Shown here one piece after another: positions 27,640 to 36,330 of a DNA stretch of 64,000 bases (position 1 is the first letter of the stretch; every line of letters starts with the position of its first letter). The stretch lies in assembly GCA_017522785.1 (NCBI GenBank), contig JAFWYF010000010.1, forward strand, positions 1 to 64,000, given 5' to 3'. The notes beneath the pieces are model-generated. The model saw nothing but the letters and a program-made list of their open reading frames with translations. It was not told the DNA's origin and ran no database searches. The position numbers and the translations under genes were made by a program. Origin of the DNA: Bacteroidaceae bacterium (GTDB lineage: Bacteria; Bacteroidota; Bacteroidia; Bacteroidales; Bacteroidaceae).

Positions 27640-29001
27640 TTATTGTTGTCCTTTTGCATGTGAGTGTGGAAACTCGCCGTTTTTTTTATCTCTTCTGCTA
27701 TTGTGAGGACGATGTTGTGTGGTATTTTTCTTTTTAGCACTATTACTATTCCTTCTGTTATCTTTTTTATTGCGTGAATAGTTGCGTCTTCGTTTCTCTT
27801 TTTTATCCTCTTCCTTAGGTGAATATTCGGGAACGTCTCCAAGACTATCCGATATCGGCATTTTTTCGATATCCTGTTCTATAAAGTCCTCTATTCGTTT
27901 AAAGAATATTTGGTCTTCTACCGACACAAATGTTACTGCGCGTCCTTCGTTACCCGCACGTGCTGTGCGACCTACACGATGAATATAATCGTCGCAATCG
28001 CGTGGTACGTCGTAGTTAATTACTAAACGAATGTCATCAATATCAATACCTCGAGATAAAATATCAGTGGCAACCAAAATATCTATTTTTCGGCTTTTAA
28101 AACGAAACATTATTTCGTCGCGTTCACTCTGAGTGAGGTTGCTATGCATCTCACCTACATTGTATCCGCACTTTTTTAGTGATAAAGAAATATCTCTGAC
28201 TTTGTTCTTACGCGATGTAAATAATATTACGCGCTCCGGTTTTTCTCCGGCAAACAACTCTTTTACAATTTGTGGCTTTTGAGCCTCATAGCAAATGTAT
28301 GCCTGCTGTTTAATACCCTTTGCCGGCTTTGCCAGCGATAAAGTAACATGTACGGGGTCTTTTAGTATATTTGATGCTAAACGACGTATTTCCTGAGGCA
28401 TTGTTGCCGAAAACAGCATTGTCTGACGCTCTTTTGGCAACTGCTTTGCGATTGTCATAATATCGTTGTAGAAGCCCATATCCAACATCCTGTCGGCTTC
28501 ATCAAGTATAAAGAATGACACACGTGATAGGTCGATATTACCTAAGTTAATATGACTTATTAGGCGACCGGGAGTGGCTACAATTATATCTGCACCACGC
28601 GACATTCCACGAAGTTCCTGTTCGTAACGTTGCCCATCGTTTCCACCATATACGGCAACGCTGGATATTGGCATAAAATAGGTAAATCCTTCGAGTTGTC
28701 TATCTATCTGTTGTGCCAATTCACGTGTTGGAGCCATAATAACACAATTTATTGCATCGGCACTATACTTTCCACTACACAATTTGTTTAATACAGGCAA
28801 TAGATAGGCGGCAGTCTTTCCTGTGCCGGTTTGTGCAACACCTATAAGGTCTTTGCCATTCATTAAAGGCTGTATAGTCTTTTCTTGTATAGGTGTACAC
28901 TTCTCGAAGCGCATGGCATCGAGTGCATCAAGGACCTCATCTTCAAAATCGAAATCGGTAAAATAGACCGGCTCTTTATTTTCTGTCGTGTTATCTTGCA
29001 T
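27640..29001 (-). CDS. DEAD-box RNA helicase, RhlE-like (453 aa)
   Basis: An ATP-dependent RNA helicase for ribosome assembly or RNA turnover. Motifs: AQTGTGKT (56-63), PTREL, TPGR, DEAD (167-170), SAT, and HRVGRTARAG near 360. After the core (about 375 residues) is a basic, Asn/Lys/Arg-rich tail typical of Bacteroidetes RhlE-like proteins and likely RNA-binding. It is the last gene of the lon-tgt-lptG-helicase operon, one base after the lptG stop. Confidence 0.93.
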   Translation of the reverse strand: MQDNTTENKEPVYFTDFDFEDEVLDALDAMRFEKCTPIQEKTIQPLMNGKDLIGVAQTGTGKTAAYLLPVLNKLCSGKYSADAINCVIMAPTRELAQQIDRQLEGFTYFMPISSVAVYGGNDGQRYEQELRGMSRGADIIVATPGRLISHINLGNIDLSRVSFFILDEADRMLDMGFYNDIMTIAKQLPKERQTMLFSATMPQEIRRLASNILKDPVHVTLSLAKPAKGIKQQAYICYEAQKPQIVKELFAGEKPERVILFTSRKNKVRDISLSLKKCGYNVGEMHSNLTQSERDEIMFRFKSRKIDILVATDILSRGIDIDDIRLVINYDVPRDCDDYIHRVGRTARAGNEGRAVTFVSVEDQIFFKRIEDFIEQDIEKMPISDSLGDVPEYSPKEEDKKEKRRRNYSRNKKDNRRNSNSAKKKNTTQHRPHNSRRDKKNGEFPHSHAKGQQ

Positions 29002-29002
29002 G

Positions 29003-30115
29003 TTATCTCGGTGCTTTATTATAAAGGTAAACAGCTATAAATGCATACACTATATTAGGAAGCCATACAGCTAAATATACAGGCATCTGCTCTGCGAAAG
29101 CCGATGAAATTGCTTGGAAAAGAATATAAGAGAAACTAAGTCCCAAACCAATGCCTAATGACAATCCCATACCTCCTTTTGTCTTTTTTGATGATAGAGA
29201 TGCACCGATAACAGTAAGGATGAAAGCTGCAAATGACATTGCTATACGTTTATGGTATTCTATTTCAAATGGTTTTATGTTGGCAATACCACGTGCTTTT
29301 TGTTTGTCTATGTATTCACTCAATTGAGGGCTTGTCATAGTCTCTTGCTGTCCTTCGGATACAAGAAAATCGGTAGGTTCAATTTTAATTATTGTATCGA
29401 GAGGAACAGTCTTGTTGGAACGTATTATCTCCTTGTCATTTGCTAATTCACGTATTGTCCAATTTTTTGCAGTCCATTTATATCTTTCTTCGGGATGATA
29501 TGTTATGGTACGCGCCGTCATGTGGGCTACCAATTTTTTATCTTCAAATTTATCCAACGAAAAACGATATCCTGTATTCGAGCGGTTTTCATAACGCTCC
29601 ATATATGCAACAGTGTTGTTATCAACCTGTAACTGTATATTGCGTGCAGTTTCTGTTGTCTTCTTACGCTTATATTTAACTTCGAAGGCAATACGTGTTT
29701 TGTTTCCCATCGGAATGACGTATGCACTTAAACCATAGGTCATGAGTGCAATAAGTGCAGCAGAAATCATATAAGGGCGTAGCATACGTCTGTAACTGAC
29801 GCCAGCTGCAAACATTGCAATGATTTCCGATGTCTCTGCCAGTTTTGATGTAAAATAGATTACAGATATAAATACAAACAATGCACTAAATGTATTTGCA
29901 TAGTAGGGTATAAGGTTTAGGTAATAGTCGAAAACTATTGCCGAGAAAGGCGCATTGGATGTTGCAAATTTATCGATATGTTCATTGTAATCGAACACTA
30001 CAATAATAGCAATAATTAGAGCTATTGCAAAAAAATATGTTCCTAAGAACTTTGCTATTATGTATAAGTCAAGCCTTTGTAGTTTTAGTTTGTCAAACCA
30101 TTTCATGTTTGTCAT
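29003..30115 (-). CDS. lptG: LptF/LptG family lipopolysaccharide export permease (370 aa)
   Basis: An inner-membrane permease of the LPS export ABC complex. Three N-terminal hydrophobic helices, a large periplasmic beta-rich domain (about 130-270) and three C-terminal helices (KRIAMSFAAFILTVIGASLS onward) fit the YjgP/YjgQ family. LptF and LptG cannot be separated with certainty; the position next to tgt supports the usual Bacteroidetes lptG annotation. The start could be 30115 or three codons later at 30106 (MKWFDKL). Confidence 0.88.
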   Translation of the reverse strand: MTNMKWFDKLKLQRLDLYIIAKFLGTYFFAIALIIAIIVVFDYNEHIDKFATSNAPFSAIVFDYYLNLIPYYANTFSALFVFISVIYFTSKLAETSEIIAMFAAGVSYRRMLRPYMISAALIALMTYGLSAYVIPMGNKTRIAFEVKYKRKKTTETARNIQLQVDNNTVAYMERYENRSNTGYRFSLDKFEDKKLVAHMTARTITYHPEERYKWTAKNWTIRELANDKEIIRSNKTVPLDTIIKIEPTDFLVSEGQQETMTSPQLSEYIDKQKARGIANIKPFEIEYHKRIAMSFAAFILTVIGASLSSKKTKGGMGLSLGIGLGLSFSYILFQAISSAFAEQMPVYLAVWLPNIVYAFIAVYLYNKAPR

Positions 30116-30124
30116 GTGTCTATC

Positions 30125-31255
30125 TTATAATCGTCGTGTAACTTGTTCCAACATACTCTTTTTCCATGATTCATAATCATCGGATAGAATATGTTTGCGT
30201 GCCTCATTTGTGAGCCATACGTAGAATGCAAGATTGTGCAATGATGCTATTTGCATTGCCAGCAACTCCTGTGATACAAAAAGATGTCGCAAGTAGGCAC
30301 GACTATATTGTCGGTCTACATACGATGCCCCATCTTCTTCTATTGGAGAGAAATCGTATTTCCATTTCTCATTACGCATGTTCATTATACCTTGCTTGGT
30401 GAATAACATAGCATTACGACCATTGCGTGTTGGCATAACGCAGTCGAACATATCAACTCCGCGTTCTATACCTTCGAGAATATTTGCTGGAGTACCAACT
30501 CCCATCAGATAACGAGGTTTGTCTTTGGGTAGAATTTCATTTACAACCTCAATCATCTCATACATTTTTTCTGCAGGCTCTCCAACAGCCAAACCACCTA
30601 TTGCATTACCTGCACACTCTTTAGATGCTATGTATTCAGCCGATTTTCGACGTAGGTCGGGGTATACACAGCCTTGAACTATTGGGAACAACTCTTGTTC
30701 ATAACCATATTTGGGTACTGTTTCGCTCAAACGATTTAAACAACGGTCCAACCAACGGTGTGTCATTTCCATTGATTTTTTTGCATAGTTATAATCTGCT
30801 GTACCCGGAGTACATTCGTCAAATGCCATGATTATATCGGCACCAATGCTTCTCTCAATATCCATAACACGCTCGGGAGAGAAAAAGTGCTTTGAACCAT
30901 CTATATGTGAACGGAATTCAACGCCTTCTTCACTCATTTTTCGTATATCTTTCAACGAAAACACCTGAAAACCACCGCTGTCTGTTAGTATAGGACGACT
31001 CCAACTGTTGAATTTATGTAGTCCACCGGCTTGCTCCAGAACATCTAACCCCGGACGCAGATATAGATGATATGTATTGCCTAATATTATCTGAGCTTTA
31101 ACATCACTCATCAATTCAGGCATCTGCACAGCCTTGACAGAGCCAACAGTTCCGACAGGCATGAATATGGGGGTCTCAATATCACCATGGGCTGTATGGA
31201 GTATTCCGGCACGTGCTTCGCTATTACTATCTGTATGTAGAAGATCGAATTTCAC
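30125..31255 (-). CDS. tgt: Queuine/preQ1 tRNA-ribosyltransferase
   Basis: Tgt exchanges G34 of Tyr, His, Asn and Asp tRNAs for preQ1 on the way to queuosine. The active-site aspartates are Asp92 (TDSGGFQVFSL) and the nucleophile Asp271 (MFDCVMPTR). GGLAVGE (220-226) is the bacterial preQ1-type pocket, not the eukaryotic GGLSGGE. Oddly, the zinc site of known Tgt enzymes (three Cys in a CxCxxC motif plus a His 31 residues after the first) is changed here: the Cys positions are Gly309, Ser311 and Asp314, while the His (His340) remains. It is 376 residues, full length, and lies in operon with lon and lptG. Confidence 0.95.
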   Translation of the reverse strand: MKFDLLHTDSNSEARAGILHTAHGDIETPIFMPVGTVGSVKAVQMPELMSDVKAQIILGNTYHLYLRPGLDVLEQAGGLHKFNSWSRPILTDSGGFQVFSLKDIRKMSEEGVEFRSHIDGSKHFFSPERVMDIERSIGADIIMAFDECTPGTADYNYAKKSMEMTHRWLDRCLNRLSETVPKYGYEQELFPIVQGCVYPDLRRKSAEYIASKECAGNAIGGLAVGEPAEKMYEMIEVVNEILPKDKPRYLMGVGTPANILEGIERGVDMFDCVMPTRNGRNAMLFTKQGIMNMRNEKWKYDFSPIEEDGASYVDRQYSRAYLRHLFVSQELLAMQIASLHNLAFYVWLTNEARKHILSDDYESWKKSMLEQVTRRL

Positions 31256-31265
31256 AATAATACTT

Positions 31266-33767
31266 TTATAGGTTTATCGGATTCTTAACTTTCTCTTTCA
31301 TTAAGGCATTGTCTAATACCTCTTTTATATCGGTAACATAATGGAATGTTAGTCCTGTAAGATACTTTTCGGGTATAACCTCTATGTCGCGACGGTTTTC
31401 TTCGCATAGGATTATCTCTTTAATTCCGGCACGTTTTGCCGCCAAAATTTTCTCTTTGATACCGCCTACAGGCAGGACTTTTCCACGCAGTGTTATTTCG
31501 CCTGTCATTGCCAAGTGTGGCTTAACCTTACGTTGTGTAAATGCCGACACAAGTGCTGTTACCATTGTAATTCCTGCCGAAGGACCATCTTTTGGAATTG
31601 CACCTTCGGGTACATGGATATGTACATTCCAATTTTGGAATACTTCGTTATTAATACCAATGCTATCGGCATGTGCTTTTATGTATTCCAATGCTAACAT
31701 TGCCGACTCCTTCATTACATCGCCAAGATTACCTGTAAGAGTGAGCTTTTCCTCTTTTCCTCTGCTAAGGCTTGTTTCAATGAAAAGTATCTCTCCACCT
31801 ACTGCAGTCCATGCAAGGCCTACCACTACGCCGGCATAATCATTTCCTTGATATTTGTCGCGTGAGAACTCTTTTGGGCCTAATAAATCTTTGAGATGCT
31901 CGGGTTTTACTGTTGTTATTGAGAACTCTCCGTTTGTAGCTTTTTGGCAAGCAAGACGACGCATCACCTTTCCAATTTTCTTCTCCAGCATACGCACACC
32001 CGATTCACGTGTGTAATCCTCGATGATTTTCTCGATGGCATTCTTGCGTATAGTTATCTTTTCATTTGCTATACCATTAGCCTCCATCTCTTTTGGTACC
32101 AAATGACGACGGCCAATCTCAATTTTTTCTTCGGTAAGATAGCCACTAACTTCAATAAGTTCCATACGGTCGAGTAGGGGCGATGGAATGGTTGCTAGGT
32201 CATTTGCCGTAGCAATGAACATTACTTTAGAGAGGTCGTAATCGATATCTAGGAAATTATCGTGAAAAGCATTGTTCTGTTCGGGGTCTAAAACTTCGAG
32301 TAGTGCCGACGATGGGTCGCCATGCATTGAATTATGACCAACCTTGTCAATCTCGTCGAGTATAAATACCGGATTGTCAGAACCGGCTTTTATTATATTT
32401 TTAAGTACACGTCCGGGCATAGCACCGACATAGGTTTTACGGTGCCCACGAATCTCCGACTCATCGTGTATTCCACCCAAAGACATACGAACGTACTTAC
32501 GTTTCAATGCTTCGGCAATAGATTTTCCAAGCGAAGTCTTACCCACACCCGGAGGACCATAAAGACATATTATCGGAGCCTTCATGTCGCCACGCATTTT
32601 TATCACAGCAAGGTGCTCTAAAATACGTTCTTTTACTTTGTCTAGGCCATAATGGTCTCGGTCGAGCACAACCTTTGCATTTTTTATGTCAAGATTATCT
32701 TGCGTACATTCACCCCATGGAAGACTCAACATCACTTGCAAATAGTTTAATTGCACATGATAGTCGGGAGTTTGAGGATTTATGCGTTCTAATTTTGATA
32801 ACTCTTTTTCGAATGTCTCTTTTACCGTATTGCTCCATTGTTTTCCCGAAGCTTTCTTGCGCATCTCATTCACATCTTGGTCCTGCACATTTCCACCCAA
32901 TTCCTCCTGAATATTTTTCAGTTGTTGCTGTAGGAAATACTCACGTTGTTGTTGGTCGAGTTCCTGATGTGTTTTGTTACGTATCTTTTGCATTATTGCC
33001 GCATATTGTAATTCACGGTTAATAATGCTCATCACATGGTAGCAACGCTCAAGAATACTATCGGTACTCAATAATATATGTTTTTCCGATGTATCGGTTT
33101 TTAGGTTAGAAGCCAGAAAGTTTGTGAGTGTAACAGGGTTGTTTATGTTGTTAATGGCAAAAGATGTTTCGGAATGTGGTTGCTCAATAATTTTATATAA
33201 CTTCATTGCACCTTCGCGACAATCCTTTGCCAATTGCTCAAACTCCTCTTCTTTATCACTACGAGGCTCTGGCGCAAAATCATTTCTTGGAGTAATGTTT
33301 CCTACAAGGAATGGGCGTGTCTTGATTATCTCCAACAGTTCTATTCTCTGAATACCTTGCAAAACGACAGTGGTAGATTGGTCGGGCATTTCAAAAACAC
33401 GCAGTATCTTTGCCAATGTTCCCATTTTGTAAAGGTCGTTCATGCGCGGATTATCAATCTCGGGTTCACGTTGGCAAAAGACACCCATTAAGCCTTGCGA
33501 TTTTGTTACCTTGTGAATGAGACGTAACGACGACTCTCTTCCAACAGAGACTGTAAGTATGCTTGATGGAAAAAGAAACATGTTGCGCAGAGGTAATATC
33601 GGCGTTGTGTCAATAGTATCCTCTGCCATTTTATTTTGATTTAAAATTTCGTTGTCTTTATCTATATCAGCAAAAACCGAGAAACTTGGTTTATCCTCTT
33701 TGTTATCCATTATCTCATAAATTTCGTTATTAAACTCGTCTATAATATCATTCTCACTATTTGACAT
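31266..33767 (-). CDS. lon: ATP-dependent Lon protease
   Basis: A cytosolic AAA+ Ser-Lys protease that degrades damaged and regulatory proteins. The N-terminal substrate domain begins at about residue 50 (PILPLRNMFLFP); the ATPase has Walker A GPPGVGKT near 407; and the proteolytic site has Ser in PKDGPSAG near 728 and Lys in RGKVLPVGGIKEK near 771. At 833 residues it has the usual length, with an acidic N-terminal extension of about 50 residues common in Bacteroidetes. First gene of the operon with tgt, lptG and the helicase. Confidence 0.97.
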   Translation of the reverse strand: MSNSENDIIDEFNNEIYEIMDNKEDKPSFSVFADIDKDNEILNQNKMAEDTIDTTPILPLRNMFLFPSSILTVSVGRESSLRLIHKVTKSQGLMGVFCQREPEIDNPRMNDLYKMGTLAKILRVFEMPDQSTTVVLQGIQRIELLEIIKTRPFLVGNITPRNDFAPEPRSDKEEEFEQLAKDCREGAMKLYKIIEQPHSETSFAINNINNPVTLTNFLASNLKTDTSEKHILLSTDSILERCYHVMSIINRELQYAAIMQKIRNKTHQELDQQQREYFLQQQLKNIQEELGGNVQDQDVNEMRKKASGKQWSNTVKETFEKELSKLERINPQTPDYHVQLNYLQVMLSLPWGECTQDNLDIKNAKVVLDRDHYGLDKVKERILEHLAVIKMRGDMKAPIICLYGPPGVGKTSLGKSIAEALKRKYVRMSLGGIHDESEIRGHRKTYVGAMPGRVLKNIIKAGSDNPVFILDEIDKVGHNSMHGDPSSALLEVLDPEQNNAFHDNFLDIDYDLSKVMFIATANDLATIPSPLLDRMELIEVSGYLTEEKIEIGRRHLVPKEMEANGIANEKITIRKNAIEKIIEDYTRESGVRMLEKKIGKVMRRLACQKATNGEFSITTVKPEHLKDLLGPKEFSRDKYQGNDYAGVVVGLAWTAVGGEILFIETSLSRGKEEKLTLTGNLGDVMKESAMLALEYIKAHADSIGINNEVFQNWNVHIHVPEGAIPKDGPSAGITMVTALVSAFTQRKVKPHLAMTGEITLRGKVLPVGGIKEKILAAKRAGIKEIILCEENRRDIEVIPEKYLTGLTFHYVTDIKEVLDNALMKEKVKNPINL

Positions 33768-33850
33768 ACTCTTTTTTGTTGTTTAATCATATAAACAAAC
33801 GGAACACCCGTTTAATACTAAAAAATATAATATATTATTATAATAATTTG

Positions 33851-33858
33851 CAAAGATA
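33851..33858 (-). promoter_or_regulatory. -7 box of the lon operon
   Basis: On the minus strand TATCTTTG fits TAnnTTTG, about 85 bases before the lon start. A TTG lies 23 bases further upstream. Confidence 0.5.
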
Positions 33859-33995
33859 ATATAAAGAAACGAAAAGTGATACAATCGAAGTGAAGATTAT
33901 TGCAATATGAAACCCTCTTTCTTTCACATGTCGATTTAATTTCGTTTGATTAATTTTAAAAATAAAATTTGTTAGAAAGTTGTTTCTATTTGTTG

Positions 33996-34003
33996 TATCT
34001 TTG
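33996..34003 (+). promoter_or_regulatory. -7 box of the lipid kinase gene
   Basis: TATCTTTG fits the -7 box. A TTTG at 33968-33971 is 24 bases upstream, a little too far. The start codon at 34021 is only 17 bases on, so the leader is very short. Confidence 0.5.
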
Positions 34004-34020
34004 TAACCGCTTAAAGAATT

Positions 34021-35055
34021 ATGGCAGTGTCAGAGAAAAAGAGCATATTATTCTTAATAAATCCAAAATCGGGAGTGCAAAACAAAGTTGGGCTCCCTAA
34101 ACTTATCGCTTCTCTTCTCGATAAGCAAAAATATGAATATGCTATTGCTAAAACAGAATACCGAGGACATGCTACAGAATTGGCAGAGGATGCTGTAAAA
34201 CAACAGATTGACGCTGTTGTGGCAGTTGGTGGCGATGGCACCGTCAATGAGGTGGGGCGTGCTCTTGTAGGCAGTAAAACAGCGTTAGGAATATTGCCCT
34301 TTGGTTCCGGAAATGGATTGGCGCGTCATCTTGGAATTCCAATTAATCCACGTAGTGCTATTGAATTCATTAATAAGGCTCTACCTGTTAGTGTTGATTA
34401 TGGCAAAATAAACGATTTCCCATTTTTTTGTACTTGCGGAATTGGTTTTGATGCGTTTGTGAGCCATAGTTTCTCAAAAGGCAAACGCAGAGGGTTGTTC
34501 GGATATATGAATAACACCCTTATGGATTTTATAAAGTACGAATCTGAGGTTTACGAGGTAGAAACTGAATGGAGTCATAAAAAGCATAAAGCATTCCTTA
34601 TTGCATGTGGAAATGCAGCGCAATATGGCAATAATGCCTATATAGCACCAAAAGCATCCATGCGTGATGGCATGTTAAGTGTTACTATTTTGGAGCCTTT
34701 TACTGTTGTCGATATTCCAATGATTTTAGGACAACTATTTAGCCGAAATTTGTGCCAAAACAATCGCATTAAAACTATTGACACTCGTTGGATTAAAATT
34801 AAACGAAAGGAGGGAGGAGTGGTTCATTTCGACGGAGAACCCGTTATTATGGATGCGAATCTTTTTATTGAGATTGTACCATCGGGACTGAATGTCCTTG
34901 CATCGCCACAGTGGGATGGAAGTGGTGCTAATATTTCAATATTCCAGCAAGGAGTCGATTTGCTACGTGGTACTCTGCCCGAAGTTGATATTGAAGAATT
35001 AAAAGAACGCCTACCTAAACTGACTGTCAAGAACATAAAGAAAATAGGCAAATAA
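34021..35055 (+). CDS. Diacylglycerol kinase-type lipid kinase (344 aa)
   Basis: A YegS/DgkB-type cytosolic lipid kinase. The nucleotide-binding motifs are NPKSG (14-18) and GGDGTVNEV (70-78), followed by GSGNGLARHLGI. The C-terminal beta-sandwich half ends with FDGEPVIM and FIEIVPSGLNVL. The family phosphorylates diacylglycerol, sphingosine-like or related lipids. In Bacteroidales that make sphingolipids the substrate could be a sphingoid base, but nothing in the sequence decides this. Single gene, convergent with trmN6. Confidence 0.88.
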   Translation: MAVSEKKSILFLINPKSGVQNKVGLPKLIASLLDKQKYEYAIAKTEYRGHATELAEDAVKQQIDAVVAVGGDGTVNEVGRALVGSKTALGILPFGSGNGLARHLGIPINPRSAIEFINKALPVSVDYGKINDFPFFCTCGIGFDAFVSHSFSKGKRRGLFGYMNNTLMDFIKYESEVYEVETEWSHKKHKAFLIACGNAAQYGNNAYIAPKASMRDGMLSVTILEPFTVVDIPMILGQLFSRNLCQNNRIKTIDTRWIKIKRKEGGVVHFDGEPVIMDANLFIEIVPSGLNVLASPQWDGSGANISIFQQGVDLLRGTLPEVDIEELKERLPKLTVKNIKKIGK

Positions 35056-35110
35056 CATTAAATTGTATATTCGCTTTATTTTATAATTTGTTCAGTATCA
35101 TTTTTTGCAG

Positions 35111-35818
35111 TTACAATTTTAGGTAAAAATCGCGTAATAAATTTATAGTATCTGCACTATATTTACCGGGGGTATCTTCTAAAATCAGTTCGTTAGTTTT
35201 TGCTTTTAAACAACTCTTTTTTGAGAACTCTATTAACACTCTTTTTGCAGGTTTGTGAGGCAATGTATGCACATATGTTATTCGTGTTGCCGAAAGGCCT
35301 TTATACAATGCTTCGTCGCACCATTTTTGCAACAAATCATTAGGAATTACAACCGAGAACTTGCCATCCTCTGTCAGCAAACGCGCTGCACATTCCATTA
35401 ATTCGTTACATGCTAGAGAGTCATCATGCCTTGCAAGGTTGCGCTCTTTTTGTGAGCACTTTAAACTATCGCTAAAAAAGGGTGGATTACTGACTATTGT
35501 ATCAAATTTTTCTTCTGTTATATAATCTTTTATGTCGCAATTAATTATATCAATCCTATTTGACCATGGCGACAACTTTGCATTTTCTTTGGCCTGTAAT
35601 GTGGCATCGGAATCAATCTCTATTCCTATAATATTAGCTTTGCAACGTTGAGCAGCCATGATAGCTATCAGCCCACTACCGGAACCAATATCAAGAACTT
35701 TTTTGCTTTCTGAAAAGTCGGCCCATGCACCTAACAGACAACCATCCGTTCCAACCTTCATCGCACAATGCTCTTGCTTGATGCAAAACTGCTTAAATGT
35801 AAATTGTGAATTGGACAT
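35111..35818 (-). CDS. trmN6: tRNA1(Val) (adenine37-N6)-methyltransferase
   Basis: An SAM-dependent methyltransferase of the TrmN6/YfiC family. The SAM loop is DIGSGSGL (43-50) and the N6-adenine motif NPPF is at 111-114 (SNPPFFSDSLK). It is 235 residues, as expected. In known members it methylates A37 of valine tRNA(cmo5UAC). It is followed on the same strand by no other gene; tRNA-Thr lies about 90 bases upstream in the same orientation with its own terminator. Confidence 0.9.
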   Translation of the reverse strand: MSNSQFTFKQFCIKQEHCAMKVGTDGCLLGAWADFSESKKVLDIGSGSGLIAIMAAQRCKANIIGIEIDSDATLQAKENAKLSPWSNRIDIINCDIKDYITEEKFDTIVSNPPFFSDSLKCSQKERNLARHDDSLACNELMECAARLLTEDGKFSVVIPNDLLQKWCDEALYKGLSATRITYVHTLPHKPAKRVLIEFSKKSCLKAKTNELILEDTPGKYSADTINLLRDFYLKL

Positions 35819-35867
35819 AATGCAAGGTGTATTTGTGAGGACAATTTATCAGTTTATTTATGAATAA

Positions 35868-35902
35868 CGCTGTAAAATATTGTTGGTAAATATCTTACAG
35901 CG
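35868..35902 (-). terminator. Terminator of tRNA-Thr
   Basis: A 14-bp stem with one G-U pair (35868-35881 and 35889-35902, loop gttggta) begins 4 bases after the tRNA 3' end on the minus strand and is followed by ttattc. Confidence 0.7.
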
Positions 35903-35905
35903 CTG

Positions 35906-35978
35906 AGCCGAGTCGGGGACTCGAACCCCGGACCTACTCATTACGAATGAGTTGCTCTACCAACTGAGCTAATTCGGC
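35906..35978 (-). tRNA. tRNA-Thr, anticodon CGU
   Basis: A 73-base cloverleaf without encoded CCA. D stem GCTC/GAGC, anticodon stem ACTCA/TGAGT with loop TTCGTAA (anticodon CGU, reads ACG), T stem CGGGG/CCCCG with loop TTCGAGT. Acceptor stem GCCGAAT/ACTCGGC pairs except for an A-C mismatch at position 6:67. The G1-C72 and C2-G71 pairs and G35-U36 agree with threonine identity. Confidence 0.95.
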
Positions 35979-36002
35979 ATTATTGTCTCAATAAAAGGCT
36001 TG

Positions 36003-36034
36003 CAAATGTAGTGATAAAATATATTTGATGCAAT
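36003..36034 (-). promoter_or_regulatory. Promoter of tRNA-Thr
   Basis: On the minus strand TACATTTG (36003-36010) fits the -7 box and TTG within ATTG (36031-36034) the -33 box with spacing 20. It lies 24 bases before the tRNA 5' end. Confidence 0.6.
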
Positions 36035-36087
36035 TTTAAATATAATTTTTAATCTATATTTTTTTTGTTTTTTTTATTTTCCGATTG

Positions 36088-36118
36088 TTTGATTGTAGAA
36101 TTTATTTTTCTAACTTTG
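36088..36118 (+). promoter_or_regulatory. Consensus promoter of the purF leader unit
   Basis: TTTG (36088-36091) and TAACTTTG (36111-36118) are spaced by 19 bases, a full match to the Bacteroidetes consensus. Transcription would start near 36125, about 205 bases before purF. Confidence 0.75.
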
Positions 36119-36145
36119 TACTCGTTTTTAAGAGAAACAACGCAA

Positions 36146-36256
36146 ATGTACAAACACGAAGTATTAAAGAAGCAAAGTATGACGATGGACCAAACACCGT
36201 CATTGAGTTCTTCGGCTTCTGTTTGTTGCATATATAGCGTATTTACATATATTTAA
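36146..36256 (+). CDS. Possible 36-codon leader peptide before purF
   Basis: A short frame from ATG 36146 to TAA 36256 lies between a consensus promoter and a Rho-independent terminator, directly upstream of purF. The peptide begins MYKHEVLKKQSM and holds a Ser-rich run (PSLSSSASV) and CC before the end. No family is recognised. It could be a translated attenuator leader for purF, with ribosome position deciding whether the terminator at 36265 forms, or the RNA itself could be the product. There is no run of one regulatory amino acid beyond the serines. An upstream in-frame ATG at 36065 lies before the predicted transcript start and is unlikely. Confidence 0.35.
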   Translation: MYKHEVLKKQSMTMDQTPSLSSSASVCCIYSVFTYI

Positions 36257-36264
36257 TATTGCAT

Positions 36265-36291
36265 AGTCGTTTCGTTGAAACGACTTTTTTA
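36265..36291 (+). terminator. Terminator/attenuator between leader frame and purF
   Basis: A 9-bp perfect stem (agtcgtttc 36265-36273, gaaacgact 36277-36285) with a 3-base loop is followed by six T. It lies 8 bases after the leader frame stop and 40 bases before purF. Confidence 0.75.
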
Positions 36292-36298
36292 TTTTGTT

Positions 36299-36306
36299 TA
36301 ATTTTG
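36299..36306 (+). promoter_or_regulatory. -7 box immediately before purF
   Basis: TAATTTTG fits TAnnTTTG and would start transcription almost at the purF ATG (36331). If real, purF has a second promoter beyond the terminator. Confidence 0.4.
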
Positions 36307-36330
36307 CATATTGTTTAATAACAGAATATT

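Noticed and set aside
35906-36330. tRNA-Thr as an attachment site for an integrated element
   Set aside because: No integrase and no repeated copy of the tRNA 3' end were seen nearby; both neighbours are core genes.
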